Origin: Warburgia ugandensis
Lineage: Eukaryota; Streptophyta; Magnoliopsida; Canellales; Canellaceae
Assembly (NCBI GenBank): GCA_035236585.1
Contig: CP141134.1
Coordinates: 23,800,414-23,864,413, forward strand
DNA length: 64,000 nucleotides
Reading direction: 5' to 3'
Numbering within the stretch: position 1 is the stretch's first letter; each line of letters begins with the position of its first letter. The notes under the pieces are model-generated. The model was not told the origin of the DNA, searched no databases, and saw only the letters and a list, made by a program, of their open reading frames with translations. A program made the position numbers and the translations under genes. Shown here piece after piece: positions 11,661-23,850 of this stretch.

Positions 11661-13199
11661 TCACTTCTAGTTCACTCTTCCTTAGGATTTTTATTTCTTA
11701 GTTAGTTAGGTCATGGTCATTATTGTTTACATTTTTCTTATTGTTAAAAACCATCCAAAATGGGGCATGATTCTAGGCATCCAATTCCTATTTTACTTGA
11801 GCAAATTTCTGCACCAAGATAGTTCCCTACATTGGTGACATTCGCAAGTGTTTTACCATTTGAAAAATAGCTTCTTATGTTTTTACTTTAAACCCAAAGA
11901 AAACTTGCATTCAAGTCTCCATATCCTAGTGTACACATGCATCATTCTTTACTTGTTTTTCATACTTGAAAGTTCATCAATTTTCTATAGAAACAAGCAT
12001 GCTTTTACTTCGGATTTTGTCCTTCTAACTCCTTGAGAACTTAGCTACCACTTGTCCTCAAGCATATACACTTACCCATCTTCAAGCCCTCCATCATTCA
12101 AGCACAAAAGAGAATGAAAGACTAGCCATTCCATGTAGACTTTGGACATCAATTTCCTATAGAAATTTTGCATGAAACACCCTATCTTTAATCATAGGAA
12201 TCAGCTCCAGATTTATCTATACTTTAGTGCCAATGTATTACTAACATTTCCCTTCAATTTTCCAAGATTTTCCAAGACCAAAACCGAGGCAAACATCAAG
12301 GAGGACAGGAAGTCTCATTCCTATCCAAATAAGGCAGGTGTGTAATGTCCCATTCCTTTTCCTATTACACATGTTATGCTCCTCCAAAATCATTCCAAAT
12401 TAACATCCTAACTTCCCCCTAACCATAAGCATTGATACCCACTCATCAACATTCAAATTTCAAGTAGAGTATCAAGGTAAAAGCTAAAGATTTATAACAT
12501 TGTCTGTAGTCCTTGCAAATTGAGTTTCACCGATTGTCCAAAAATGCAGTTCTTAGAGCATGGATAACGTACAACTGGTTGAAGGAGAAAACTTCTACCT
12601 CCAAATCCTTCTTGTTCTCCTTGCTTGTTGCAAATTTTGAGTTTTGAAGGTGAGGGATTTTGGGTTTTGATCTCCACTCAACTTTCCCTCCACTTCTACA
12701 AATTTTCCATCATCCCAACTTTCCTTCAAGCCTTTCACATTCTTCTCCTCCTTTCCACTTTCAGCGCAAAGTGTCATACATATGGGAAAGAAGGTGGAGG
12801 GAGCTTATGTTTGTTTTACATCATTATTTCCCACTGAAGGGGGATGGGAATACAAGCATGCTCAACTAGCCCTTCCCACCTTATGTTCCACACGAGTTGG
12901 GACTAGTTGCATGAAGCCAGCCCAAGTGCTTTACCTCTTCTACCCTCACTAATTCCACTTTTAATCAATCATTCTTACACCCTATTTACCTAAGGTTTCT
13001 TATTAATTACTTAGAACTCTTTACTCCTTTGTTCTTATCTAACACTTTTTGTAGTTCCTCCACTCATTTACAAGGTTAATATCTTCCTAACTATATTTTG
13101 CTAAGAGCGAAAATGAATCAACATGTTGCACCTTTACTAAGGCTAAGATGTAAAAAGCAAAGAAAAAATAAAATATTCCCCATATTTTTTTATTACTTT
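11661..13199. other. No recognised gene or element
   Basis: This is AT-rich sequence with a pyrimidine-biased patch at 12590-12800, where short open frames overlap on both strands without resemblance to a known family. It may be the target of the Athila insertion, or part of another decayed element. I cannot assign it. Confidence 0.4.
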
Positions 13200-13377
13200 C
13201 TTATATATTATGAGTGATTTACATATTCATTGGTATTTCAATGACACTATGAGTCTTTAAAATAGTTTTTAAAGAAAACATTTTTTGTTATTTGTTTTTA
13301 AAACTGTTTTCAAACTTGGGGCCCCACATTTCAAAAAGAATTTATGAAAAAGTATTATAAAAACTTGAATCGTCACA
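13200..13377 (+). repeat. Stub of 5' LTR, chromovirus-like element
   Basis: The sequence ends in GGGGCCCCACATTTC, TATGAAAAAGTATTATAA and CGTCACA, and aligns with the end of the LTR at 23240-23417. Only about 180 bases can be aligned by eye, compared with 4.6 kb for the other LTR, so the 5' copy is heavily truncated. Confidence 0.6.
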
Positions 13378-13379
13378 GT

Positions 13380-13391
13380 TGGTATCAGAGC
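13380..13391 (+). promoter_or_regulatory. Primer-binding site, tRNA-Met type
   Basis: TGGTATCAGAGC lies two bases after the LTR end. This is the standard plant retrotransposon site complementary to the 3' end of initiator tRNA-Met. It fixes the LTR boundary and the plus orientation. Confidence 0.85.
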
Positions 13392-14731
13392 AAGTTCATC
13401 TACTCATAGCTAGTCCTAAAAGTCCAAAGTTGAGGCAACAATCTAAGGTGAAGGTTAAAGATGACATGTGTTTAATAATTATCTCATTTAGAAATTTTTG
13501 AAATTTGAGCGAATTATACTTAAGATGTTGACAGAGGAGTTAAAATTTGCAAAAATAGAATATGATAGAATGAAAATTATATCTAAATTAAATTCATATT
13601 ATAAATAAAAAATAGTTAAGTGGTAAGCCATGAGCAGTCAAGCAAAAGGGGATTATTGTTAATCAAGGAAATCCTATTATGAGTACAAGTTCTAATGCTA
13701 GAAAGGTACGTGTAAGGTCTCAAAGTGTATAATAACTATTTTATTATAAGTAGCCGGACGACAATGATAAAGGATCAAAAGTTGCTTTTGGTAAATGAGT
13801 ATATAAAAAAATTAGAGGATTATAAAAATTGGTTTGGATAAATAGTGGATACTATATAATGAAAACACGATAGGGATATCGATACAAAGAGGATCTTAAT
13901 GTTGTGATAGATGAAGTGTTATGTTTATAGTATTAATTTGATATTCGATCATGAATTTGCACAAGATTATGAACAAGTCATTGAGATAGAGTATTATAGT
14001 ATGGAAATAGTACATGACAAATAAGTATTATATATAGAGAAATATAATATAGATGTTGTATATTATGAATGGAATGAATAATCCATTAAAATGTATTATG
14101 AGGATCTTGTAGGGTGTAGAGGACTTTGATATCGTTTAGAATGGAAGGATCTAGCCTCTTATGACTGGGTTAGTGGAAGGTAAATAAGAATTTAAGTAGA
14201 AATTTATATAGGTTAATAAATAAAGAATTGTGAAAGGAAATGGATTAAAAGGAAATGGATCTAGCCTCTTATAATTGGGTTAGTGAAACAGTATCAATTA
14301 CTTCCTATGAATCGAACAAGGAGATGGATTAAAAGGAAATACTATATGATGAGAGCGACATATAATGAAAGTTATTATAAGTGGTTTACATAAGGGAAGG
14401 AATAAGACATGTGATCTTCAACGATTAGAAAAAGTTAAGTTAAAATTTTATGAAGCAAGTTGATCTAGAATCATAAATGAATTATAATAGTAACTTAGGA
14501 GAAATGTGATCAAGAATGAATCATTAGTTATATGAAACTTAAATATAAGTATGGGATGTATGAAGATTTAGTCTACTTAATTAAAACCCTATTTTTGAAA
14601 GCATTACAAGTTTATAAAAGGTGATGAAATATTAGCGAAAGAAAATTGTGAATTCAAATTTAAGAGATCTATAGCTGAGTTGAAAAAGATTGAATTAACA
14701 AATAAAATAAATTCTAAAGTTGAAGTGATTA

Positions 14732-17727
14732 TGTGACGACCCCGGTTTTTCAGCACTTTTTGATAAAACTTTTCAAAAGGTGGGGCCCCAATTTTAAAAA
14801 AAAAATCAAAAACAGTAAAAAAAAATAATTCCAAGCGAATTTCATTTCTAGAAAACCCCAAGGGTCAACCATCAACTCAAAACTCAATTTTTTTTTTCAA
14901 GTAAATATTTTTAAAATAAATTTACTACTCTAGGACTCATCTAGTCAACAACCATGTTCCCATAACAATATAATCAAGTCCAATAAGATAGATATATATA
15001 CACAGTCAATGTGGAATCAGAACATACCTCCCAATGAGACATCTCGATCACTATTCGTCTAACTCCCCATCAATCCTGTGTTTCTCTCAATATTTGAGGC
15101 ATTGCAAAATAACGTAATGCTTGGTAGGTATATAGACATTTAATGTAATAGCAATAAAACAAAATCAAATAATAGTACTGATGCAATGAGTAAAGTGATT
15201 ATCTACGAAAATATAATTATTTTAAGCAATGCTAATAAAATCTCAAAATATCATGTACTATAAATCATGCATCTTATGGTTTTAAAACATGATATGGTCT
15301 AATGTAAATGAGCATACAATAACAACAGGGCACCCCAAGGTACATGGGTCCCACGAGTGTCCTATACACTCATATCACAAATCATGAGTACTCATATCAA
15401 ATCTCTGAGTGTCGTCACACCCAGGCATACTATAACATCTCCATGCTTATCATGCAAGCATACAGAATAAGAGTATGGATCATCATGCTGCAGTGGCAAC
15501 CCTCCAAGGTCTCTACCACCACCACTCCCTGTCGACACCATAACGAGAGACTTACCATTCGTCTCCATGGAAAGGCCCAGATCAGTAGTGGACTATCCAT
15601 ATTACCAAACCCCTACCGAAAGCCATCTATGAGCAGGTGTCTATCATGTCACAATCACATCACAAATTTCAGAGGGTGGATGGCTGGCCCTACTCCCTCC
15701 TAACATGATATCCACCAGGTGAGAACACCCATCATAAAACATAAAACACGAAAATTGCGTATCTCAAAAAATCAGGAGCACTCGTGGCTCACAATCCCTA
15801 AGGCATGTCCTTCATCCCAGGGTTAGCCTCTCAAAGGACTAGCCACCAAGCCTTCATCAATTTTGTGAAAAACCACCAATCTCAGTGATGCAATGAATAA
15901 AGAAAGATATTTACTAATCATACATAAGATACCTGGTATCAATACCATAAAACAATTGATCACGAAAACTCATTCAATATACTATCAAAATTTAATGTTG
16001 ATCACAGTATAAAACATTGAATCTCATAAAATCTTAGAATGATTAATGAATGACAATCAATCACAAGTAACCATGATGCTATGATAATGCAAAGTTTTAG
16101 AAATCAAAACATAACATTAAATGTAGTCACCTACCTCAATGTGAGATAACCCACTTCAAGAGTGTAATCCTCTTAACCCGTACACTCAGATGTACCTATC
16201 AGTATCACAGTACTATTTTATGTTATTAATTTCATTATAATGGAATCTATGGTGATCCAACTGTTAGATCATCCTCTAAGATCTCTAATTATGATTTTGT
16301 CCTTAGTCCCAATGTTACTTGTTATAATTTAGTCTCATCTCATGTTTATCTATTCGTTTTTGTGTGTGTATCTAATGTTTATACCTTGATCTGACGGTCA
16401 GATCATCCTTAGATTAATAATTTCCCAAGATCTGGTTCAAACCAATGGTCTAGATCAATTTCTAGAGTAATCACACCTAATTTGATCCTTGGAACCCTTA
16501 TTTATCTTCATACATTAGTTAGTTTTTCAAGTTCTAGGGCTTGATCACCCTTGGATGGGCCAGCTCTAAGTTATTAAATAATATTTTATGATTTGACTAA
16601 TTTAAAAGTGGTCAAATATAAGTTTTCAAGTCAAATCTAGGTCTATGTTGTCAAGATGATCGCAACGAATGTTTTTAATCATGATTTGGACCTCTACAAC
16701 TCCCAAAATAAAGCTTTTAGTAAAAAGACTTCATAAATTAATATATTACTTTATAGGGGTCAAGCGGGTGTTTACACCGATTTACACTGGCGGAAGGGGT
16801 TTACATCGGTGTCCCTGTAGTGCACTGTTGCCAGGATGCCCAGCGTTCTAGTCGTTTGGGACGGCGCGCATGAGCATCCCGTGCACGCGTGCGCTTCTCG
16901 CACAAGCGACGGAGCGCCCGCATGAGCCCTTCCGTGTCTTTGCATCCTAGTGGGCATCTTGGGCGCACCATCTATCAGGGATGATGAACCCGAGCCGTCC
17001 ACCTTATTTTTGGCTTGATCAGAGCCCTAGAAGCTCCTATTTTTTTATCTGTTTTCATCGTTCCTAAGGTTTTTTAGTCCAAAGATCATAATAAACGGCT
17101 TAGATTTCTCATTTGAGGTGTCCTTAACATGGGTCTAACCATGTTCTACAGTTTTAAATTCCTAGGCTATCGAACGGCCATTCAGATCAAATGTAGCCCA
17201 GATCTGTGAGGGGAAAGTTGGAAAATAAGGTAAATAACAAGTTAAAGTATGTAGCTTACTTGATTAGAGCCTGAGATGGGAGATCGAAGCCCTCTAGTGC
17301 GTGCAAACTTAAATTCATTTTTGTGATGTGCACAGGGAAAAACAAGGGTCCTCCTCTGGTTGTTTGGCATGGGAATGGAAGGGGAAACTTGTTTTTTTTA
17401 GAGGCTAAGATCTAATTTTCCCTAATGGAAGGTAAATCACTTCCTTCCTCCATTAGAACTCTAATGGAAATGGAAATGGAGTGCCATTATCAAAATGACT
17501 CCCTTTAATTAGCGTCTCTAGGCAAATTACCAATTTACCCTTATACTTAAAATAGTCATATCTCACTCATACGAACTCCGTTTTCGATGTTCTTTATACC
17601 ATTCAATTTCTATCGATGTGTACTTTCTAGTTTTAGTTATTTCAAGACTAGATTTTATGCATAAATTTTTTTAATTAATTTATCTTATTTTGTTACTAAT
17701 TTAGGGTTAAAAATTGAGGTTATTACA
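14732..17727 (-). mobile_element. Solo LTR, Tekay/Del-like chromovirus family
   Basis: Read on the minus strand it starts TGTAATAACCTC and ends GGGTCGTCACA, with a GGGGCCCC block near the end as in the LTRs ending at 13377 and 23417. The flanking five bases are GATTA on the left (14727-14731) and TATTA on the right (17728-17732), a near-match target duplication. No interior or partner LTR is present, so recombination between its two LTRs is the likely origin. A GC-richer patch lies at 16750-17010. Open frames inside (15344-15703, 16772-17002) are not supported as genes. Confidence 0.75.
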
Positions 17728-18815
17728 TATTAGCATTTAAAATATTGCAATAAGTAGAATGTCTCAAATAATTGTCAGAATCAATTAGAAAGATGGGTTT
17801 TCACAAGGGAAGTAAAAGATGAGAATCAACTTTGCCATAAGAATTTCATATTTATGACACATACAAAATTGAGGGATCTTGAGAGACCATTAGATGGATT
17901 GATGGAGTTAGAATATATATTAGATAAAATAATTTGTAAGGTGCATCAATAATCATAGTCAAAAGACGATGAATAAATAATTTCTTACATTAGTGTAAAT
18001 CTTCCATCCATGATAGGAGACCTATATAATCAGTTTCAATCAATTAGAAAATTTTCAAGGATCAATTGCAGTGAAAAATATCTTAAAGATGGTATTAATA
18101 GTTCTATATGCATATGATTATAAAATGATATTTGATAAATTAAAAGACTTGGGTTTTGATTTAGTAAGAGTAGTATCACGAGAGTAGTATTTTAATTGAG
18201 GAAAATATAGAATTGGTTGACCTTGAGCTTCTGCATGAAAAGAATTGTTTGATATTAAGTTAGAAATCTTGGTGACAAATGAAGAAATTGAGGTAGACAA
18301 AAGAATAGAAAATGATCTTATATTATGATTTTTGAATGAAATTTGAAAAATAAGGAAGATCATACTTAATTAATTATGAATAGTAAAGGGATTACAATGC
18401 CTACTAATTGTAAAGCATTAAAAAAAAAAACTTAGAGACATACCTACATAGAAAGAGATAATAGAGCAGTGATGATTTGTTACAAGTAAAGTCATATTAT
18501 TAGAGTGCACAATGGAAGCGCCTTTTATTGCTTGAAGAAGATAGTATAGCGACATTAATAAATGGTATAGGCATTTAAATTTGGGAGTCTTATGAGTGTT
18601 AAGTAGTTATGAGAACTTAAATTTACTATGAGATGATGATACATGTAGAATTATCTAAAGGATGACATGGGAAAGAATTTTAAGAACATGATTAAAGTAT
18701 TATAACAACATAGATCTAACGAAGTATTACTTGGAAAACTGAAGATGAAATGAGTAAGGAACACCTTGAAATAATTATTTAGATATTGACTGAAAATTTT
18801 CAGAGGACAATATTT

Positions 18816-18832
18816 CAATAAGGGGAGAAACA
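18816..18832 (+). promoter_or_regulatory. Polypurine tract before 3' LTR
   Basis: CAATAAGGGGAGAAACA immediately precedes the LTR start TGCAACACCCC. It is the expected plus-strand primer position. Confidence 0.6.
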
Positions 18833-19214
18833 TGCAACACCCCTAATTTTATTAAATTTTATGTAATTAATTGAATTGAAAAGGAAAATATATGGAATTA
18901 AAATTTTGATATTTTAATTCTTTAGGGAGACCAAATGAAAGACATAGAATTGAGTATTGAAACATCAATATTAGCAATTTACTAGAAAAAACAAATTCAA
19001 TAACATTGAGCAAACTGAAATCAAAGCTGAAATGAAAATTTTCTAATTATTTTAATTAAATACTTTAATTTAAATTAATTAATGAAAAAGAGGATAAATT
19101 GACTGTGTGTGGGACCTGCAATATGAGGCATAAAGTGCAATGATTCACCAAAAAATATGATAGATAATAATTTTAAAAAAAATTAAAATTAACATTTTCG
19201 GCTTTTTCCCTTCA

Positions 19215-19216
<2 letters not shown>

Positions 19217-19260
<44 letters not shown>
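19217..19260. repeat. (CT)n microsatellite
   Basis: An uninterrupted CT dinucleotide run lies just upstream of the GC-richer island within the LTR. Confidence 0.95.
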
Positions 19261-19261
<1 letters not shown>

Positions 19262-19264
<3 letters not shown>

Positions 19265-20170
19265 GTGGGCCGCACGCGCCAGCCGAGGTCCCTTTACTAG
19301 CTGTCCCTCCTCCTCTTCCCCTTTCTTTCCCTTCCCCGGCGAGCTACCTCTATCCAGACCTCCTCCGGCACCCTCCTGCTCTGACCGGCATCTTGCCAGC
19401 CACCCATAGCCCACCCGTGTAATTCCCTCGCTGACGAGCTTTCCCTTCTCGGATCTTCCCACTGGCGTACCCGTTTTCCAAAAACCCACTTTCCATCTTC
19501 GTGCCAGCAGGGAAACCGACGTCGGCATTCTGCGCTCATCACCCTGACATCCCTTCTCATGCTAGCAAAAGCTACATTTCTTCTCCTCTGGTGGATTGAA
19601 AACCCCTTCCTCCGTCCTCCTGTGACCATGGTACAACTCCCCTTTGATGACCCCATCCCTCTCCGGCGATGCACCACACCAAATCCTCCTCTTTGTTTCC
19701 GCCTCTCTCCGGTGTGATCTCCAATCGACGAAAGAAAACCCAAAACCATTTTTTTTCCTCTAGCATCCTTCCAGTGAGGCTTGGTCGGAAACCTTGAAAA
19801 CCCTCTCCGACCCTTCTTCCTCTTCTTGGTCTGGTTCTAGGCAGCGATCGACCCAGGACTTTGCGACCACCACTAGAACCCACTTTCTTCTTTCTTTTCT
19901 CTATGTTCTTCCATCCTCACGCTCTCTCTTCTTTCCTGCCCTTTGGCTGGTGCAGCTCGATCGGCACGCCAGACCCTTTCCTCACTTCTCTTCCTCTTTA
20001 TCTTACTCCGACCACCTGCGCACCAAAGCAAAACCTTTTGTCCTCTTCCTCTCCTTCTCGCCATCAGCGTGGAACTGGCGATCAACACATGCACGCCGGT
20101 GCTCCTCACCCGACGGCCACCCTATTCCCATGATCCCTGTTCCATGTCCAACACGTGCAAACTGCACAAA
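19262..20170. other. GC-richer, pyrimidine-biased island inside the LTR
   Basis: Several overlapping open frames occur on both strands, the longest being 150 residues on minus (19297-19749) and 159 on plus (19794-20273). Their composition (Arg/Gly-rich or Ser/Pro-rich) follows base composition, and no domain is recognisable. I treat it as a transcribed-leader-like region of the LTR, not a gene. Confidence 0.45.
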
Positions 20171-20199
20171 TCCGACTGATGGTCATGATTGGACAAACG

Positions 20200-20560
20200 T
20201 CACTGTGACCGATCCGACCATCCATTATGATCTGGTCATTGATTTGTCTCAAGTGATAGTGATAGATCTATGACCGATCTAACATCCATTGTGATCCACT
20301 GTGGCAGATTTGGAATTGATCTAACCAATCTGACCATCTATCACTATTGAACCATTGATCTTTCCCCGATAACAAATCTATGACATATATGACCATCCAT
20401 CATGATCTAGCTACTGATCTGTCATCAAGTGATAGATTAGTAACCGATCCATCCCCTTGTAGTGATCTGACCATGGATCAACCACGTAACACCTCAATTA
20501 GCGACCAATATGAACTTCCATGTAGATCTGAATATAGATCTAGCACTAGATCATCTAATC
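20200..20560 (+). repeat. Degenerate GATC-rich repeats
   Basis: The wording GACCATCCAT(T/C)ATGATCT, followed by GTCA/GTCT and AAGTGATAG, occurs at about 20216 and 20391, spaced by about 175 bases. Partial copies (ATCTGACCAT, GATCTAACATCCA) lie between and after. The copies are too diverged to set a unit length. Confidence 0.5.
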
Positions 20561-23417
20561 CACTACTAATCTGATGCTACATTATGATACGATTATTAAT
20601 CCATTATTAGACCTTCAAATTTATGCAATTGGGCACTCTATTTCCCCCATCAATCATCAAAGTATTTGATCTGAGCCATCCATCCTCAACTTTATGATCA
20701 CAAGTGATCAAACCCGTTCAAGCCATATCAGATACAATGTCATACATGGATTTAAGTGATCAAATATAAGACTGCCACCAAACCTTATTTAAATTTATTT
20801 TATTTTATTTTGTTTTGATTCTGCCTAATAAATTATAGAAAATTTAAAAAATAGGAAAAATTAAAATGGATAAAACCTGAGGAAGACCAATTAAGTTATT
20901 TAAAATATTGTTTTACTAATCTAAGGGTTAGATTATTGTAATGACCTTAGATTAAAATTTTGAATGTTAGGATAACTTAAAATTATTGATCTAAACATTA
21001 GATCGATAGATCAAACATTGAAGTATGAAATAAACTATTTGTAAGTTTGAGACTAATAGAGATTGAGAATAATTGTATGATCTAATAAGTTAAATGAACT
21101 TATCTAATGGTTGTATCATCCAACTAAACTAAAATCATAAATCTGGATCATAGGATAAAACAGGAACCATAGATCTGATCAATTAGAGTTGGATCTGGCC
21201 ATTAGATTAATAAATTAACTACTAGTGTGCAAATATATCATGGAAAATAGGGGGAATACATAGAATCAAGACAAATCAATCCCCGAAACAAGAATTAAGC
21301 CAATCTAATGATCAGATCGTTCTAATAACACCAACTTTAGTAGAATTGGACCTTGGGGTAATCAAGAACCATCCATCTAACTGATCAAAATAAAATTGAC
21401 TATCAAATCAATGGATCAACCATTGAACTGCAAGAAAAACTATTTGTAAGAGACATATTAGAGGGAATGAAGAGAAATCAGGCAATCTTGGCCATTGATA
21501 TTTAATCGATGGCCAAGATCTAATCATCAAACAAGAGTTAAAGAAACAGATCTATGATCAGTAATAACTAAATGCAAAGTCCTCTAAGTTAAGGATAATC
21601 AAGGACTACATAAATAAAAAATGAGAATGGTAGAATAGAAAGTAATGACATGTTGTATGTGTGGTTTGATAGATATGCCAATTTGCCCATGCTAGCGGGA
21701 TCAAGTATTCTAAAGAATTATTCCCTTGTTTCAAGGTAGGTGAAATTTAAGGTGCAAATTTTCTAAAATTGCTTGACCTTTGACATATCATGATGTGGTT
21801 TTATATTAGCATGGGATTTTTATTGCATGAATTATTTATAAAATTGCAATGATTATGAGTCATTATACTTATAGTATTTATGATATGATTTGTGAAATGA
21901 AAATATTATAATGCTATATGTGGAAAGATTTCTATTTATAATTATTGTTGCATTGATTAAAAATGCATAGCATTTCTTTAAAATGCAAGATTTGAGAATG
22001 CACTACATGTCTTACATCCATGTTATTTGATTTACAAGCTAGGTGGGCTTGATATTGGGACAAGGTACCAACTCTGCATACGATATAGTATTTTCGTGGA
22101 TTGAATATGAGACATGAACATAGCCTAATATGATATATACGAGCTTGAAGGTGTTATGGATTTTGTTTTCAACATGCATAGGCCTGGGGATGCTATGCTA
22201 GGAGAGTTATGATGGTTCGGCTACCAACTCTCTAAAACTTATGATGTGGACACCATGCCCATAGCAAGGAAAAACATCGGTTGGTGGCAATTATGGGAAG
22301 GCCTCACCTTGACAGTTTGTCTCCCTATATAGACATGATGATGTATATTTCCACCTTGGTGTCAATGGAGCATGGCAATGGATCTCAGCGCGGTGGATGT
22401 ATACAACAGCATAGTACTCCTTTGTATATTTTGCATTATGTGTGGATTTTGATGATGAATGGCATGATAAATATTCCTTATATGATCTCATGACCATTAT
22501 GTGGACCCAGGGGTGACTTGATTGATAAGGACTAGTGATGACTGGATATGTGGACCTAGCAATGGTTGGATGTATGTGTACCCCGTATAGTTGGGGAGTA
22601 ACTACTTACTATTTTACGAGATTAATGGTATTTAACTTGTATTGTGGTCTAGAAGCTTTATTTAATATTCTGATCAAGATTTGCACAACGCATTGTATCA
22701 TTGGATCTATTTATGATGTTTACATTTATTCAAAAATTTTCTTAGAGATTATGATTATGATTATGATTTGAATGTGATATTACCTAGTTGGATTTATTCA
22801 TGGTATTTATATAAAATGCTTTGAAATTTGATATCATAAAGTTTGAGATTAGCTTAAAGTTAATCATGCAATTTATTGATGCATTGAAATAATTATTGAA
22901 TTGTGGAAAGAATATTTCTCTGAGTTTTCATATGTATCTTATTCCCCTACCAAGCATAGCTTGTGGAGATATTATAAATATTTGAATGTTTATGATATCT
23001 TATATTTAGATAGATAGGAGTAAAGAAGAATCGAGCTAGTAGCTAATCGAGATTTTTTATTTTATTTTTTTACATTAAGGGTATGTAATAATCCCACTTG
23101 GATTGTATATATATTTATTGTGTTTGGACTTTAATTTGCAATCATGCAAGGACTGTGGTTGTTGACTAGATTGATCTTGAAGATGTAAACTTATTTTAAA
23201 ATAATTTACTATAAAAAACTATTTTGTGATTTTGAAATTTAAAATCAGATTAAATTATAAGATTTAATGAGAAGTCATTTGTGCTACTCGGGGTCTTTGA
23301 AATGGATTTCAAACAAAATATTTTTTGATGTTTGTTTTTGGAACTATTTTCAAACTTCGGCCCTCACATTTTAAAAAGAATTTATGAAAAAGTGTTATAA
23401 ACACCCGAGTCATCACA

Positions 23418-23850
23418 GAGATGACATTCGATCTTGTAGGTAAGTGCTTGATAGTAACCCTAGGATTGTATTACTAAAACAATGTCATCAATTGATGTAA
23501 TCGGTGAGAATAAGATGGATCATGTGCATGATACTAGTGATAAGGGTTCTTGGGTTGAAAGCAAGTTATATGAGGGGACAAATTAAAATGTAACATTTGA
23601 TATATGTAATTGAAGGGTGGTCAATTAGGAGTGATCCAAAGTTTGCATGCTTACCTTTGTTGCACGGTAAGAAGCATGGTGCCTATTATGATTGATGATT
23701 AGCAATATGTGTCACTGTCAACCAAAGATTTAACATGGGAGACAATGAAGGTATGTAAATGCTTTGCATATATAATACAATACATACCTTTTCTTATTAT
23801 TTTAAAATACAGTAATTGTTGGTTTCTAGATGGTTAACAATGGAAGAGCT
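23418..23850. other. No recognised feature
   Basis: AT-rich sequence between the LTR end and the first readable TNPA-like segment. It may be 5' sequence of that decayed gene. Confidence 0.3.

Larger units (their letters stand above)
13392..18832 (+). mobile_element. Interior of chromovirus-like retrotransposon, decayed
   Basis: Apart from the solo LTR at 14732-17727 this leaves about 2.4 kb of interior. I could not recognise gag, RT or integrase in any frame, and the sequence is very AT-rich. The last bases, CAGAGGACAATATTTC and AATAAGGGGAGAAACA, resemble the 3' end of Tekay/Del-type pol followed by the polypurine tract just upstream of the LTR. It is either a non-autonomous element or one decayed past recognition by eye. 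Confidence 0.5.
18833..23417 (+). repeat. 3' LTR, 4.6 kb, chromovirus-like element
   Basis: It begins TGCAACACCCCTAATTTTAT and ends GAGTCATCACA. It contains, in order, an AT-rich U3-like start, a CT microsatellite (19217-19260), a GC-richer pyrimidine-biased island to about 20170, a stretch with diffuse GATC-rich repeats (20200-20560), and a segment at 22000-22600 resembling the body of Tekay/Del LTRs. No coding domain of a retroelement is seen inside. Long LTRs are usual for this lineage, but a later insertion inside it cannot be excluded by eye. Confidence 0.6.

Noticed and set aside
15344..15703. 119-residue plus frame
   Set aside because: Lies inside a solo LTR on the antisense strand and has no recognisable domain.
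19297..19749. 150-residue minus frame and the 159-residue plus frame at 19794-20273
   Set aside because: Composition-driven frames on both strands of a GC-richer island inside an LTR; no domain and no codon pattern to prefer one.
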